Made by a program: the position numbers and the translations under genes
Assembly (NCBI GenBank): GCA_963725065.1
Contig: CAVRXD010000019.1
Span: 70,788 to 134,787, forward strand
DNA length: 64,000 bases
Direction: 5' to 3'
DNA from: VAZQ01 sp963725065
Lineage (GTDB): Bacteria > Pseudomonadota > Alphaproteobacteria > Rhizobiales > Xanthobacteraceae
The notes under the pieces: model-generated
Told to the model about the DNA's origin: nothing
What the model saw: only the letters and a program-made list of their open reading frames with translations
Databases searched by the model: none
Shown: one piece after another, positions 1 through 8,571 of the stretch
Layout of the letters: every line of letters begins with the position of its first letter
Numbering within the stretch: position 1 is the stretch's first letter

Positions 1-1
1 C

Positions 2-88
2 ACAGCTTGCGCGAGCCTGATCGCGTCCGTGCAGCCGGACTCCACCTTTGCTGAACGCGCTCTGGGCGTCCGGAGAGTTATGAAATGA
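2..88 (+). CDS. possible 3' end of an unidentified gene (partial)
   Basis: An open frame enters from the left edge and ends at a TGA that overlaps the fdxA start codon as ATGA. The visible 28 residues match nothing I recognise. The overlap is typical of co-translated genes, and that is the only argument for it being real. The other two forward frames close earlier in the same stretch. In related bacteria an S4-domain RNA-binding protein often precedes fdxA, but this tail is too short to test that. Confidence 0.25.
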   Translation, partial: TACASLIASVQPDSTFAERALGVRRVMK

Positions 89-423
89 CTTACGTCGTCG
101 TCGAAAGTTGCATCAAGTGCAAGTTCATGGATTGCGTGGAAGTTTGCCCCGTCGATTGCTTCTACGAAGGGGAAAACATGCTCGTGATTCATCCCGACGA
201 ATGCATCGATTGCGGGGTCTGTGAGCCGGAGTGTCCGGTGGAAGCGATCAAGCCCGATACCGAACCGGACCTCGAAAATCTTCTCAAGCTCAATGCCGAT
301 TTTGCGAAGATCTGGCCCAACATTACGGCCAAGAAGGAGCCGCCCGCGGACGCCAAGGATTGGGAGGATGTGCCCAACAAATTGGAGACGCAGTTCTCGC
401 CCAACCCGGGAACCGGCGACTAG
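85..423 (+). CDS. fdxA: 7Fe ferredoxin (FdxA family)
   Basis: A 112-residue soluble electron carrier. The N-terminal half carries the cysteine pattern of 7Fe ferredoxins: C-x7-C-x3-CP near residues 9-22 for the [3Fe-4S]/[4Fe-4S] pair, and C-x2-C-x2-C-x3-CP near residues 40-51. The long acidic C-terminal tail and the total length fit the FdxA family of alphaproteobacteria. A GGAGAG about nine bases upstream supports the ATG at 85. The next gene, CarD, lies about 260 bases downstream, a neighbour pair common in Hyphomicrobiales. Family assignment is firm; the redox partner is unknown. Confidence 0.95.
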   Translation: MTYVVVESCIKCKFMDCVEVCPVDCFYEGENMLVIHPDECIDCGVCEPECPVEAIKPDTEPDLENLLKLNADFAKIWPNITAKKEPPADAKDWEDVPNKLETQFSPNPGTGD

Positions 424-499
424 TCCGACCGTTAACCAGCCGTGACGAAAATGTAATGCTGAAATGCCCGAAATCGGGCCCTTGCGGCGTCGTAAGGCT

Positions 500-529
500 T
501 TGATTTTGACGAAAAATGTGCTATATACT
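500..529 (+). promoter_or_regulatory. candidate promoter for the CarD gene
   Basis: TTGATT at 500-505 and TATACT at 524-529 are separated by 18 bases. They lie in an AT-richer pocket of the fdxA-carD gap, about 150 bases before the CarD start. This is pattern matching only. A competing TTGACG at 506-511 gives a spacer that is too short. Confidence 0.35.
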
Positions 530-683
530 CAAGAAATGAGCAAAGCACCCGCGCCCGAGCCGCTCCCCCAGGGGAGCGTTATTTTTCGGGTCGCTTCCGA
601 GGAACCCTCAACTAGGGACGTGAGATCCACGCAAAAAAGCCGTGGCAGGAAAAACGCGCCATCGTTCTAAGAGGACAACCGCC

Positions 684-1406
684 ATGACTCGGCGGACAAA
701 GAAGACCTCAGCCGGCGTTCGCCGGAGGGCATCGCAGGCTCCCCGCGCGGCGACGCGACGAGGGGCCCCCGTCGCCAAGACACCCGTCCGCCGCAAGCCG
801 GATGAAGGAGCTTCCCCCGGAATGACCATCAAGAAGACGACCCAGCGTCAAGGCTTCAAGACCAACGAGTTCATCGTCTATCCGTCCCACGGCGTGGGCC
901 AGATCATCGCGATCGAGGAACAAGAGGTTGCGGGCGCCAAGCTCGAACTCTTCGTCATCAACTTCGTCAAGGACAAGATGACGTTGCGGGTCCCGACCGC
1001 CAAGATCGCCTCGGTCGGCATGCGCAAGCTTGCCGAAGCGCCGCTGGTCAGGCGGGCGTTGGATACGCTGAAAGGCCGTGCGCGCGTCAAGCGCACCATG
1101 TGGTCGCGGCGGGCGCAGGAATACGAAGCCAAGATCAACTCCGGCGATATCGTTGCGATCGCCGAGGTGGTTCGCGATCTTTTTCGCTCGGACACGCAGC
1201 CTGAGCAGTCTTACTCGGAGCGCCAGCTCTACGAGGCCGCGCTCGATCGCCTCTCACGCGAGATCTCGGCGGTGCAGCGCATCACCGAGACCGAAGCGAT
1301 CAAGGAGATTGAGGCTGCCCTTGCCAAGGGTCCCCGCCGAGGTCCGAAGCCTGCCGAGGGTGAGGCTGAGGACGAAGAGGCGGTAGTGGAGGAAGAGGCG
1401 GCATAA
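684..1406 (+). CDS. CarD/CdnL-type transcriptional regulator
   Basis: The core (YPSHGVGQI..., then the WSRRAQEYEAKI region) is the CarD_CdnL_TRCF RNA polymerase-interacting domain followed by the helical DNA-contact domain, near residues 55-205. The family binds the RNAP beta subunit and stabilises open complexes at promoters such as rRNA. The C-terminus is acidic and low complexity. The start is ambiguous. ATG 684 follows AAGAGG and adds a 46-residue Arg/Lys/Ala-rich leader. ATG 822 follows AAGGAG at 805-810 and gives a 194-residue protein closer to most relatives. I list the longer form because both sites have a ribosome-binding site. A strong terminator follows. Confidence 0.9.
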   Translation: MTRRTKKTSAGVRRRASQAPRAATRRGAPVAKTPVRRKPDEGASPGMTIKKTTQRQGFKTNEFIVYPSHGVGQIIAIEEQEVAGAKLELFVINFVKDKMTLRVPTAKIASVGMRKLAEAPLVRRALDTLKGRARVKRTMWSRRAQEYEAKINSGDIVAIAEVVRDLFRSDTQPEQSYSERQLYEAALDRLSREISAVQRITETEAIKEIEAALAKGPRRGPKPAEGEAEDEEAVVEEEAA

Positions 1407-1436
1407 GCCGCAATCTTCCCGCTCGCGAGATGAAAG

Positions 1437-1464
1437 AGCCCGGCGGAAACGCCGGGCTTTTTTT
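1437..1464 (+). terminator. rho-independent terminator after the CarD gene
   Basis: A nine-base stem (AGCCCGGCG with CGCCGGGCT) closes a GAAA tetraloop and is followed by seven T residues. It is a textbook intrinsic terminator 30 bases past the CarD stop codon. Confidence 0.92.
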
Positions 1465-1630
1465 GTCATCCAAGGGCGCCGTCGCCGACACGGCCAGTAA
1501 CTGCCGAGTCATGGGCCTTAACCCTCGCGCGGAACAAAGGAAAGACCGAAGAAATGTCCCGCCACAGCCATAATTACGCTCGGTTTGGAAACATGATGAG
1601 GGCCATTGGGGACAACGGGCGTGGGTGGAC

Positions 1631-2407
1631 ATGCGGGGGCGGTCTAGGCGAATCAACACGGGCGTAATGGCGTGCCTCGCTCTTCTCGGCGGGGCGACAG
1701 TGGGCGGCCTATTGGCCGGTTCCAATACGCGCGCGGGGCTTCCAGCAGAGCCATCCTCCACAGTGGCCCGGACCTTGGCCGAGATGCCGCCGTCCGAGAC
1801 GGTGAATCTGCGGTTCCCGGCCGACTGGACGGAAGCACCCGGAGAACCGGCGCCGCGGACCTTGGCATTCGCTTCGGCCGACGGCGGGATAACCCTTTTC
1901 AGCCCCAGGTCGCTTTCTCCGATCGCCGAGGCCCACGCTGCCGTTGCGCCGACCGCCCCCGAGGCGCCGGTGAAGGCCAAGCCGTCTGCTCAAGCCGCAA
2001 CGCCTGCGGCCAAGCCTGCTGCTGAAGCCTCAGCTGCGGCTCCGGTCAAGATCGCCCTTGCCTCGGCCTCCAGCAAACCTGCCGTTGTTGCGCCCAAGCC
2101 GGTGCACCGGTCAAACGCCGTGCTCAACGATTCGCAGATCGCCGGCATCAAGAAGCGCCTTGCGCTGACGCCGGACCAGGAGCGCTACTGGCCTGCGGTC
2201 GAGGCCGAGCTGCGCAAGATGGAATACAGCAAGAAATCGCCGCAAGGCGGAAGCCGCATGGCCTCCATCGACACGAGCAAGATGGATGTCGAAGGGCTCA
2301 AGTCTGCCGGCTTCCCGCTGGTCATGAGCTTCAGCGACGACCAGAGGCGCGAGCTCAAATCGCTCGCTCATCTCCTGGGTCTTGAGAGCGTGATGGCCGG
2401 TCTCTGA
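1631..2407 (+). CDS. secreted LTxxQ-like hypothetical protein
   Basis: 258 residues. A basic N-terminus and one hydrophobic segment (about residues 11-30) suggest a signal peptide or membrane anchor. A long Ala/Pro/Lys-rich linker follows (about 105-155), then a conserved C-terminal part with the motif LTPDQERYWPAVEAELR. That motif resembles the LTxxQ/Spy-like helices of periplasmic proteins in Hyphomicrobiales. An alternative GTG start lies two codons upstream at 1625; neither start has a clear ribosome-binding site. It stands alone between the CarD terminator and the UbiD gene. The function is unknown; a periplasmic location is my inference. Confidence 0.7.
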   Translation: MRGRSRRINTGVMACLALLGGATVGGLLAGSNTRAGLPAEPSSTVARTLAEMPPSETVNLRFPADWTEAPGEPAPRTLAFASADGGITLFSPRSLSPIAEAHAAVAPTAPEAPVKAKPSAQAATPAAKPAAEASAAAPVKIALASASSKPAVVAPKPVHRSNAVLNDSQIAGIKKRLALTPDQERYWPAVEAELRKMEYSKKSPQGGSRMASIDTSKMDVEGLKSAGFPLVMSFSDDQRRELKSLAHLLGLESVMAGL

Positions 2408-2615
2408 CCGTTAATTGGTTTCCTCGCCGTCCTGGCCCGGCCCCTGCGCCGGGCCTTTGTTTGCGCGCTTTGCTGCCCCGCACTCGATTCCGATGTTAGC
2501 GCCGTGGATCGCGCGATTGGCGTTCCCGCGAATGACTCGCCGCAATGCTGGTAGGAACGTCAAATCCGCCACGCTAGACTTCGGCCGACTGCACAGAACA
2601 ACACGGGAGAAAGCC

Positions 2616-4184
2616 ATGGACATGGGCGTCACTGTCGGTGCGGCCGGCGACGAACGACAGCCCGCAAAGCCGGCCGTCAAGAAGATCGTGCGCGGCGCCA
2701 ACTCGAGCGATCTCGATGCCTGGCTGGAGAAGGTGGAGGCGCTGGGTGAGCTCAAGCGCATCACCGCGGAAGTGGACCCTGATCTCGAAGCGGCGACGAT
2801 CACCTATCTCGTCGGTAGCGAGCGCAGCCCCGCGCTGTTGTTCGAGAACATCAAGGGCCATCCCGGTCACCGCGCGCTCTACAACATGGTGGGATGCAAC
2901 CTGTCGCGCTTCTGCCTGATGATCGGCGAGCAGCCGGTGGATCACCCGCTCAAGGCGGTGCAAATCCTGCAGCAGAAGCTCGGGCGGAAAATGCCGCCGA
3001 AGGAAGTTTCTGCCGACCAGGCGATCTGCAATCAGAACGTCGTCGAAGGCGACGATATCGACATCCGTATGTTTCCTGCGCAGCGCATGTGGCCGCTGGA
3101 CGGCGGGCTCTATCTCGGTACTGGCGATGCGGTGGTGACCAAGGATCCGGAAACCGGCCGGATCAATGTCGGCACCTATCGCATGATGATCAAAGGTCCG
3201 CGCGAGGTCGGCGTCTACACTTCGCCGGGCAAGGACGCCACCATCGATCGCGAGAAGTGGTGGAAGATGGGCAAGCCAATGCCGATCGCTGCCGCCTATG
3301 GCATCGACCCCTTGCTCTTTCTGGTGGCGGCGACGAGCCTGCCGAAAACCGAATGCGAATACGACTACTATTCCGGCATCAACGGCGCGCCGATCGAGGT
3401 CTTCATCAGCGACCTCACCGGACTGCCGCTGCCCGCCCGGGCCGAGATCGTGCTCGAGGGCTTTCTCTATCCCGACGAGACCTTTGCGGAAGGGCCGTTC
3501 GGCGAATTCACCGGCTACTATGGCCGGCCGAGCGGAGCGACGCCGTACATGCGGGTCGAGCGCGTCCGCTACCGGGACAATCCGACCTTGACCTGCGCGC
3601 TGATGGCGGACGGCGCGGCGAATGAAGCGGGGTTATTCTGGGCGGCACTGCGCTCCGCCGGCATCTGGGCCGATCTGCAAAAGCTCGGCGTGCCGGGTAT
3701 CCAGGGCGTGTGGTCGATCCCGGAGGCGGCGGGCTGGGGCATCACGGTGGTGTCGATTAAGCAGATGTATGCCGGGCACGCGCCGCAGGTGATGGCGCTG
3801 GCGGCGCAATGCACGGCGGGTGCCTATTTCGGAAAATACGTCATCGTCGTCGACGAGGACGTCGATCCGACCAATGTCAACCAGGTGCTCTGGGCCATGG
3901 CGACGCGTTCGCGGCCGGCGCAGTCGATCGACATTCTGCGCGAGACTTGGAGCACATATCTCGATCCCAGCCTGAACCCGCCGGAGATCAGACCTTGGGG
4001 ATCGAAGTGCTTGATCAATGCCTGCATGGACTATCGCTTCATCAAGACCTTTTCCAAGCGCACCAAGTTGTCGAAGCAGGCTTACGACAACGTCGTGGCC
4101 CGATGGCAGGAGCTGGGGCTGAGCGGAACGCCGCCGGCGATCTCGGTATTCGAGGATGAGACGTTTCCGAGCAGCATCACCTAG
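2616..4184 (+). CDS. UbiD family decarboxylase
   Basis: 522 residues, matching the usual length of UbiD/Fdc-type decarboxylases. These use prenylated FMN to remove or add CO2 on aromatic or alpha,beta-unsaturated acids. The GTYR segment near residue 188 and the ARAEIVLEG...EGPFGEFTGYYG block near residues 275-300 carry the conserved Arg and Glu residues of the active site. A GGGAGAAAG sits just before ATG 2616; the reading frame stays open upstream but without a good start. A quinone oxidoreductase follows after 27 bases, so the pair is probably co-transcribed. No ubiX-like flavin prenyltransferase is in the window. The substrate is unknown; ubiquinone synthesis is less likely given this context. 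Confidence 0.9.
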   Translation: MDMGVTVGAAGDERQPAKPAVKKIVRGANSSDLDAWLEKVEALGELKRITAEVDPDLEAATITYLVGSERSPALLFENIKGHPGHRALYNMVGCNLSRFCLMIGEQPVDHPLKAVQILQQKLGRKMPPKEVSADQAICNQNVVEGDDIDIRMFPAQRMWPLDGGLYLGTGDAVVTKDPETGRINVGTYRMMIKGPREVGVYTSPGKDATIDREKWWKMGKPMPIAAAYGIDPLLFLVAATSLPKTECEYDYYSGINGAPIEVFISDLTGLPLPARAEIVLEGFLYPDETFAEGPFGEFTGYYGRPSGATPYMRVERVRYRDNPTLTCALMADGAANEAGLFWAALRSAGIWADLQKLGVPGIQGVWSIPEAAGWGITVVSIKQMYAGHAPQVMALAAQCTAGAYFGKYVIVVDEDVDPTNVNQVLWAMATRSRPAQSIDILRETWSTYLDPSLNPPEIRPWGSKCLINACMDYRFIKTFSKRTKLSKQAYDNVVARWQELGLSGTPPAISVFEDETFPSSIT

Positions 4185-4211
4185 ATCTGCTGATCGCGCC
4201 CAGGCGTCGTC

Positions 4212-5213
4212 ATGGTCAAGGCCGTCCGCATTCACGCCAACGGTGGCCCGGAGGTGATGCGCTGGGAGGAGATCGCGCTCCCGCACCCCGGAGCGGGTGA
4301 GGCGCGCATCCGTCATACCGCGATTGGAATCAACTATTCCGACCTCAATGTGCGCCGTGGAGGCTTCTACCTGGCGCGGCCGCTGCGCTTCCCGGTCATC
4401 CTTGGCAACGAAGCCGCCGGCGTGGTCGAGAGCGTCGGCGAAGGGGTCACCGACGTTGCGACCGGCGATCGCGTCGCCTATGCCGGCATGCGCGGCGAGT
4501 TCTTCGAACGGACCGGTGCTTATGCGCAGGCACGCAATGTTCCGGCGGAGCGCCTGATCAAGCTTCCAGGCGGCATATCCGACCAGCAAGCGGCGGCGAT
4601 GATGGTGAAGGGGTTCACCGCATCTTTGATCATCAATCGAATCTTCCGGCCGAAGCCGGGCGAACCGATCCTGGTCCATACTGCGGCTGGCGGCGTCGGC
4701 ACCATCCTGTGCCAATGGTCGAAGCATCTCGGCGCGACGATGGTCGGCACCGCCGGCTCGCACGAGAAGGCGGAGATCGCGAAGGCCCACGGCTGCGATC
4801 ACGTGTTGCTCTATCGGGAGGTCGATCTCGTCGCTGCGGTGAAGGCGATCGCGCCGCAAGGCGTCGCGGCGGTGTTCGACGGGGTCGGGCGAGACACCTT
4901 TGTCGCGTGTCTTGATTGCGTACGACCGTTCGGAATGCTGGTGAACTACGGCAACGCGTCGGGGCACCCGCCTCCGATCGATCTGCTTCAGCTCGCCAAG
5001 CGCGGCTCGCTCTCGATCTGTCGTCCCGCACTGAGCAGCTTCATCACCGACGTGACGACCATGCGTGCAGCCGCGGCCGAGCTGTTCGAGCTGGTCGAAC
5101 GCGGCATCCTCAAGATCGAGATCAGCCGCACCTACGCCCTGCACGATGCCGCGAATGCGCATCGCGACATCGAGAACAGGGAATCTGTGGGGTCGATGCT
5201 GCTTCTGCCCTGA
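4212..5213 (+). CDS. zinc-independent quinone oxidoreductase (MDR superfamily)
   Basis: 333 residues with the GroES-like N-terminal domain (GNEAAGVVESVGEGV near residue 73) and a Rossmann domain with AAGGVG near residue 157. The structural and catalytic zinc cysteines of alcohol dehydrogenases are absent, which places it with NAD(P)H:quinone reductase/zeta-crystallin-like enzymes. It is 27 bases downstream of the UbiD-family gene in the same direction. The two could act on the same unsaturated or aromatic compound, though that is inference. The gene converges on the Bug-protein gene, with only two bases between the stop codons. Confidence 0.9.
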   Translation: MVKAVRIHANGGPEVMRWEEIALPHPGAGEARIRHTAIGINYSDLNVRRGGFYLARPLRFPVILGNEAAGVVESVGEGVTDVATGDRVAYAGMRGEFFERTGAYAQARNVPAERLIKLPGGISDQQAAAMMVKGFTASLIINRIFRPKPGEPILVHTAAGGVGTILCQWSKHLGATMVGTAGSHEKAEIAKAHGCDHVLLYREVDLVAAVKAIAPQGVAAVFDGVGRDTFVACLDCVRPFGMLVNYGNASGHPPPIDLLQLAKRGSLSICRPALSSFITDVTTMRAAAAELFELVERGILKIEISRTYALHDAANAHRDIENRESVGSMLLLP

Positions 5214-5215
5214 AT

Positions 5216-6196
5216 CTACTGTTGCTTCGGCTTGATCCCGAGCGCCTGCGCAATGTTGGCGATCTTGGCACGCTGCTCTTCGACCGCGGCGGCGAATTCG
5301 GCAGGCCCGCCGGGATTGACCACCTGCGCCGTGCTCGCCAGCTTGGCCGCGATCTCGGGATCGGCGGCAACCGCCTTGACGTCGGCGCCGATCTTTTCGC
5401 GCAGTTCGTTGGGCATGCTACGTGGACCGAACAGCCCGACCAGGCCTTCGACCTCCAATGACGGGAAGCCCGCCTCGATGGCGGTCGGAATGTCCGGCAG
5501 GATCGGCGCGCGTTGACGGCCGTTCACCGCCAATGTCTTGATGCGACCTGCCTGGGCCTGCGGTTGCAGGATCGCGTACGACGCCATGTAGATCTGAAGG
5601 CGGCCTTCGCCCACGTCGGTGGCGGCCTGAACGATGTCCCGGTAGGGGACTTTCTGCAGGTTCAGGCCGGCCGTCTTCACGAAATAGTCGAATGTGAATT
5701 CGGTGATACCCGGAACAACGGCGGCATTGAACTTTCCGGGCTCGGCGCGCGCGCGCGTGACGAACTCCGCGAGCGTACTGATCTTCATGGACTCCGGCAC
5801 GCCGACGCCGAGGATGGTATTGGAGATCCGCGCGAGCGGTACAAGGTCGGCCGGCGTATACGGCAGCTTCTCGTATTGGAACGGATGCACGGTGAACGAT
5901 CCGCTGGGCGAGGCCAGCAGCGTATGATCGTCGTTGGCGGCGAGGAATGCCTGGATCGCCACCAGCCCGTCGGCTCCGGGACGATTCTCGATCACCACCG
6001 GTTTTCCCCAGCGTGCCGTCAGCCGATCCGCAAGCAGCCGCGCCCCGATATCGACGCCGGCGCCGGGACCGAACGGTACGAGGAATTTGACCGGCCGCTG
6101 CGGCCAGGCCTGCGTCTCGGCCTGCGCCTGCGGCACTAGTAGCGCGGCCATTCCGAAAAGAGCGATGACCGACGCACGCAGCTTCGACATGTTCAT
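5216..6196 (-). CDS. Bug/TctC-type solute-binding protein
   Basis: 326 residues with a Sec signal peptide ending near AQAE. The WPQRPVKFLVPFGPGAGVDIGARLLA segment is the hallmark of Bug (TctC) periplasmic receptors for carboxylates. Later motifs include the VVIENRPGADG loop and FGPRSMP. The start at 6196 is preferred over ATG 6208 because GAGGA lies six bases before it. It is the last gene of a minus-strand operon and directly follows a second Bug gene (61 bases between them), suggesting tandem duplication. No TctA/TctB membrane genes are in the window. Confidence 0.9.
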   Translation of the reverse strand: MNMSKLRASVIALFGMAALLVPQAQAETQAWPQRPVKFLVPFGPGAGVDIGARLLADRLTARWGKPVVIENRPGADGLVAIQAFLAANDDHTLLASPSGSFTVHPFQYEKLPYTPADLVPLARISNTILGVGVPESMKISTLAEFVTRARAEPGKFNAAVVPGITEFTFDYFVKTAGLNLQKVPYRDIVQAATDVGEGRLQIYMASYAILQPQAQAGRIKTLAVNGRQRAPILPDIPTAIEAGFPSLEVEGLVGLFGPRSMPNELREKIGADVKAVAADPEIAAKLASTAQVVNPGGPAEFAAAVEEQRAKIANIAQALGIKPKQQ

Positions 6197-6261
6197 GAAT
6201 ATCCTCACGGCCCGGATAGCATGGCCGGGACGCTAATCGCTCTCCCTGGCGAGCGCAACGT

Positions 6262-7275
6262 TCACTGTGCCGGCGGCTTTGCGCCCGCCTGATGGATCGC
6301 TGCGATCTTGCCGCGCTGCTCTTCGATTGCCGCGGCGAACGCTGCGGGCGTACCGCTTCGCGGCGCCGTTCCGACGGCGATTGCGCGCGCGCGAAATGCC
6401 GGGTCGGCCGTGACGGCATTGAGATCGGCTGCGATCCGCTCCTTGAGGCTCGCGGGCATGCCGCGCCAGCCATAGAGACCGACGGTACCTTCGAAGGTGA
6501 GCTCGGCGTAGCCGGCCTCGGTTGCGGTCGGGACATCCGGCGCCTGCGGCGAGCGGTCGCGATTGGTGACAAACAGGAGCTTGGCCGTGCCTGCTTGATG
6601 ATGCGGTGCAAGCGTCGGCACGCCGGTGGCCGCGACGTGGAGCCGCCCCTGGTTGAGGTCCTGGTAGGCCGGCGCGAAGTCGCGGTAGGAGACCTGCACC
6701 ATGTCGATGCCCGCGCTCTTCTGCAACGCGAGCAGGACGTAATAGGGCAGCCCCGGCGTTGCCGCCCAATTGAGCTTGCCCGGCTGTGCGCGCGCGGCCC
6801 GCACCAGCCCCGCAAGCGAATCCACCTTCAACTGAGCGGTCGCCGCCACGCCCAGAAAGTTATCGATTACGGGTGCGATCGGCACCAGATCGGTGGTCGG
6901 ATCGTAAGGCAGGCGCTCGTGCAGGAGCGCATTGAAGGTGATTACTCCGGCGAAAGAGAGCAGGAAGGTATGGTTGTCGCGCGCGCTGAGAAAGGAGCTG
7001 ACGGCGGGAATGCCGTCGGCGCCCTGGCGGTTCTCCACCACGACGGGCTGGCCCCAGCGTTCGCTCAGCCGCTCGGCGACGAGGCGCCCTGCCAGGTCCG
7101 TGCCGCTGCCGGGCGGCAGCGGAATGATGAACCGCACGGTCTTTTCCGGCCAGGTCTGGAAAGGCGGCTGGGGAGACGGCTGCGCCAGCGCCGCATTGGT
7201 GGCGAGCGCAAAAACAAGCAGCGGACCGGCGGCCGTGGCGCCAGCCCATCGGGCGATCCGGCACAGGGCATTCAT
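6262..7275 (-). CDS. Bug/TctC-type solute-binding protein
   Basis: 337 residues: a signal peptide (hydrophobic stretch about residues 9-30, cleavage near ALAQ), then WPEKTVRFIIPLPPGSGTDLAGRLVA and VVVENRQGADG, both diagnostic of the TctC/Bug fold. ATG 7275 lies ten bases after the stop of the hydratase gene, indicating one transcript. It is a paralogue of the next gene (6196-5216), but the two differ widely in their C-terminal halves, so the duplication is old. The ligand is unknown; the neighbouring hydratase and dehydrogenase suggest a carboxylic acid. Confidence 0.9.
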   Translation of the reverse strand: MNALCRIARWAGATAAGPLLVFALATNAALAQPSPQPPFQTWPEKTVRFIIPLPPGSGTDLAGRLVAERLSERWGQPVVVENRQGADGIPAVSSFLSARDNHTFLLSFAGVITFNALLHERLPYDPTTDLVPIAPVIDNFLGVAATAQLKVDSLAGLVRAARAQPGKLNWAATPGLPYYVLLALQKSAGIDMVQVSYRDFAPAYQDLNQGRLHVAATGVPTLAPHHQAGTAKLLFVTNRDRSPQAPDVPTATEAGYAELTFEGTVGLYGWRGMPASLKERIAADLNAVTADPAFRARAIAVGTAPRSGTPAAFAAAIEEQRGKIAAIHQAGAKPPAQ

Positions 7276-7285
7276 GCTCTCGAAC

Positions 7286-7993
7286 TCACTCAAATCGGAC
7301 GGTGATGCCCCCAATCGGATCGACCTCGAAGGCGATGGCGTCCTCGTCGGGTTCGATCGCCAGCGGCGGCACCACCGAGCCGGTGATGATGATCTCGCCC
7401 GCGCGCAGGCGCTCGCCGAAGGCCGCGAGCACATCCGCCACGTGGCGCACGATACCGATCCATTCGCCGGTATTGGCCTGCGGATCCGTCGTGCGCGCAG
7501 CCTCGGCGCCGCGCCGAATGATGCGGCACGTCAGCCCGACCGCGTCGGCGCCGGCGCGCGCCGGCCCCGCGCCACCGAGCACCACATGACGCTGGTAGAT
7601 GTTGTCGCTCAGGATGCGTTCGGGATCTTGGGGCGGCGCCGTAAGATCGACGATCTCGATCGCCGGTGAGATGCCCGCGATCGCGGCCCTCGCCGTCTCG
7701 CCATCCGCATCGGCGGGAACGTCGCGGCCGATATGTACGGCGATTTCCGGCTCGAGCACGGGCTTCGACCAGCCAGCGAACGATACGCTTCCCCCGGATT
7801 GCACGCGCGCGTTCTGCGTCAAGAAACCCACCAGCGGCGCGGAGATGTTGAGAAGCTGCAACATCGCCGGCGCGCCGAAACCCACCTTCCAGCCCAGTGG
7901 TTGGTCGCCGGCATCAAGACGCTTGCGCCGCGCCGCGAGTTGCGCCTGCATGCCCCGCACGACGCGGGGATCCTCCCAGAGTTTCATGGTCAC
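7286..7993 (-). CDS. 2-keto-4-pentenoate hydratase family protein
   Basis: 235 residues of the FAH/MhpD-like superfamily. GWKVGF near residue 34, the acidic metal ligands in LEPEIAV and SPAIEIVD, and the C-terminal ITGSVVPP segment match hydratases or decarboxylases of meta-cleavage pathways. These enzymes hydrate 2-hydroxypenta-2,4-dienoate-like compounds using a divalent metal. The protein is a little shorter than typical MhpD (about 260). It sits between the cupin gene (38 bases upstream) and a Bug gene (10 bases downstream). Function within the superfamily, hydratase or decarboxylase, cannot be separated by eye. Confidence 0.88.
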   Translation of the reverse strand: MTMKLWEDPRVVRGMQAQLAARRKRLDAGDQPLGWKVGFGAPAMLQLLNISAPLVGFLTQNARVQSGGSVSFAGWSKPVLEPEIAVHIGRDVPADADGETARAAIAGISPAIEIVDLTAPPQDPERILSDNIYQRHVVLGGAGPARAGADAVGLTCRIIRRGAEAARTTDPQANTGEWIGIVRHVADVLAAFGERLRAGEIIITGSVVPPLAIEPDEDAIAFEVDPIGGITVRFE

Positions 7994-8031
7994 TCCCGCT
8001 TGGTGGGCGTCATCACGGCCGGCTCAGACGG

Positions 8032-8571
8032 TTAATGCGTCTCGGGATCGACTTCGTAGCCGGACGCCTCGATGGAGCCCGCGCCCATCCAGCCCCACAC
8101 CAGCACGACGTCTTCGTTCGAGGTGTTGTTGAAGCCGTGCCAGCACGTGCGCGGCGAATAGACGACGTCGCCTTCGCTCGAAGGCTGCTCGCCGTTCTCG
8201 GTGTAGATATGGCCCTTGCCCTTGAGCACGATGAAGAACTCATCGCAGTTGTGATGGCGATGGTTTTCATGCCGTGCACCGGGTTTCAGAACGGTCCAGC
8301 CGACCACATGGTCGGCGCCGGCGGACTTCTTGTCGATCAGAAACTGCACCTGCATGTCGACCCAGCCATCCTTGCGCTTGAGGCCTCCCACCTTCGGCAC
8401 GTCTTGCAGGTTGGTGCGATACATCCTGGCGGGTTTCTTCGCCGCGGCTTTGGGCGCCGCGCGCTTCTTCGCTGCACTTGCGCGTGTGCTCTTGTTCGCT
8501 GCGCTTGCACGCGAGCTCTTCTTTGCTGCGCTCACGAGTGAGCTTTTGGCCCTTCCGGTTGCTGTCTTCAC
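8032..8571 (-). CDS. cupin-domain protein with histone H1-like N-terminal tail
   Basis: 179 residues in two parts. Residues 1-49 are almost only Lys, Ala, Ser and Arg in AAKK/SAAKK-like repeats, resembling histone H1-like tails. Residues 50-179 form a cupin: GARHENHRHHNCDEFFIVLKG supplies metal-binding His and Glu of motif 1, and the CWHGFNN region motif 2. The GTG start at 8571 has GGGAGGAC five bases upstream and overlaps the preceding stop as GTGA, so the tail is very probably translated. An internal ATG at 8424 would give a bare cupin. The role is unknown; cupins of this size are often small-molecule isomerases or oxygenases. Confidence 0.85.
   Translation of the reverse strand: MKTATGRAKSSLVSAAKKSSRASAANKSTRASAAKKRAAPKAAAKKPARMYRTNLQDVPKVGGLKRKDGWVDMQVQFLIDKKSAGADHVVGWTVLKPGARHENHRHHNCDEFFIVLKGKGHIYTENGEQPSSEGDVVYSPRTCWHGFNNTSNEDVVLVWGWMGAGSIEASGYEVDPETH

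Noticed and set aside
3633..5162. 509-codon minus-strand frame opposite the UbiD and quinone oxidoreductase genes
   Set aside because: Covers the 3' half of one clear gene and all of another, no family resemblance.
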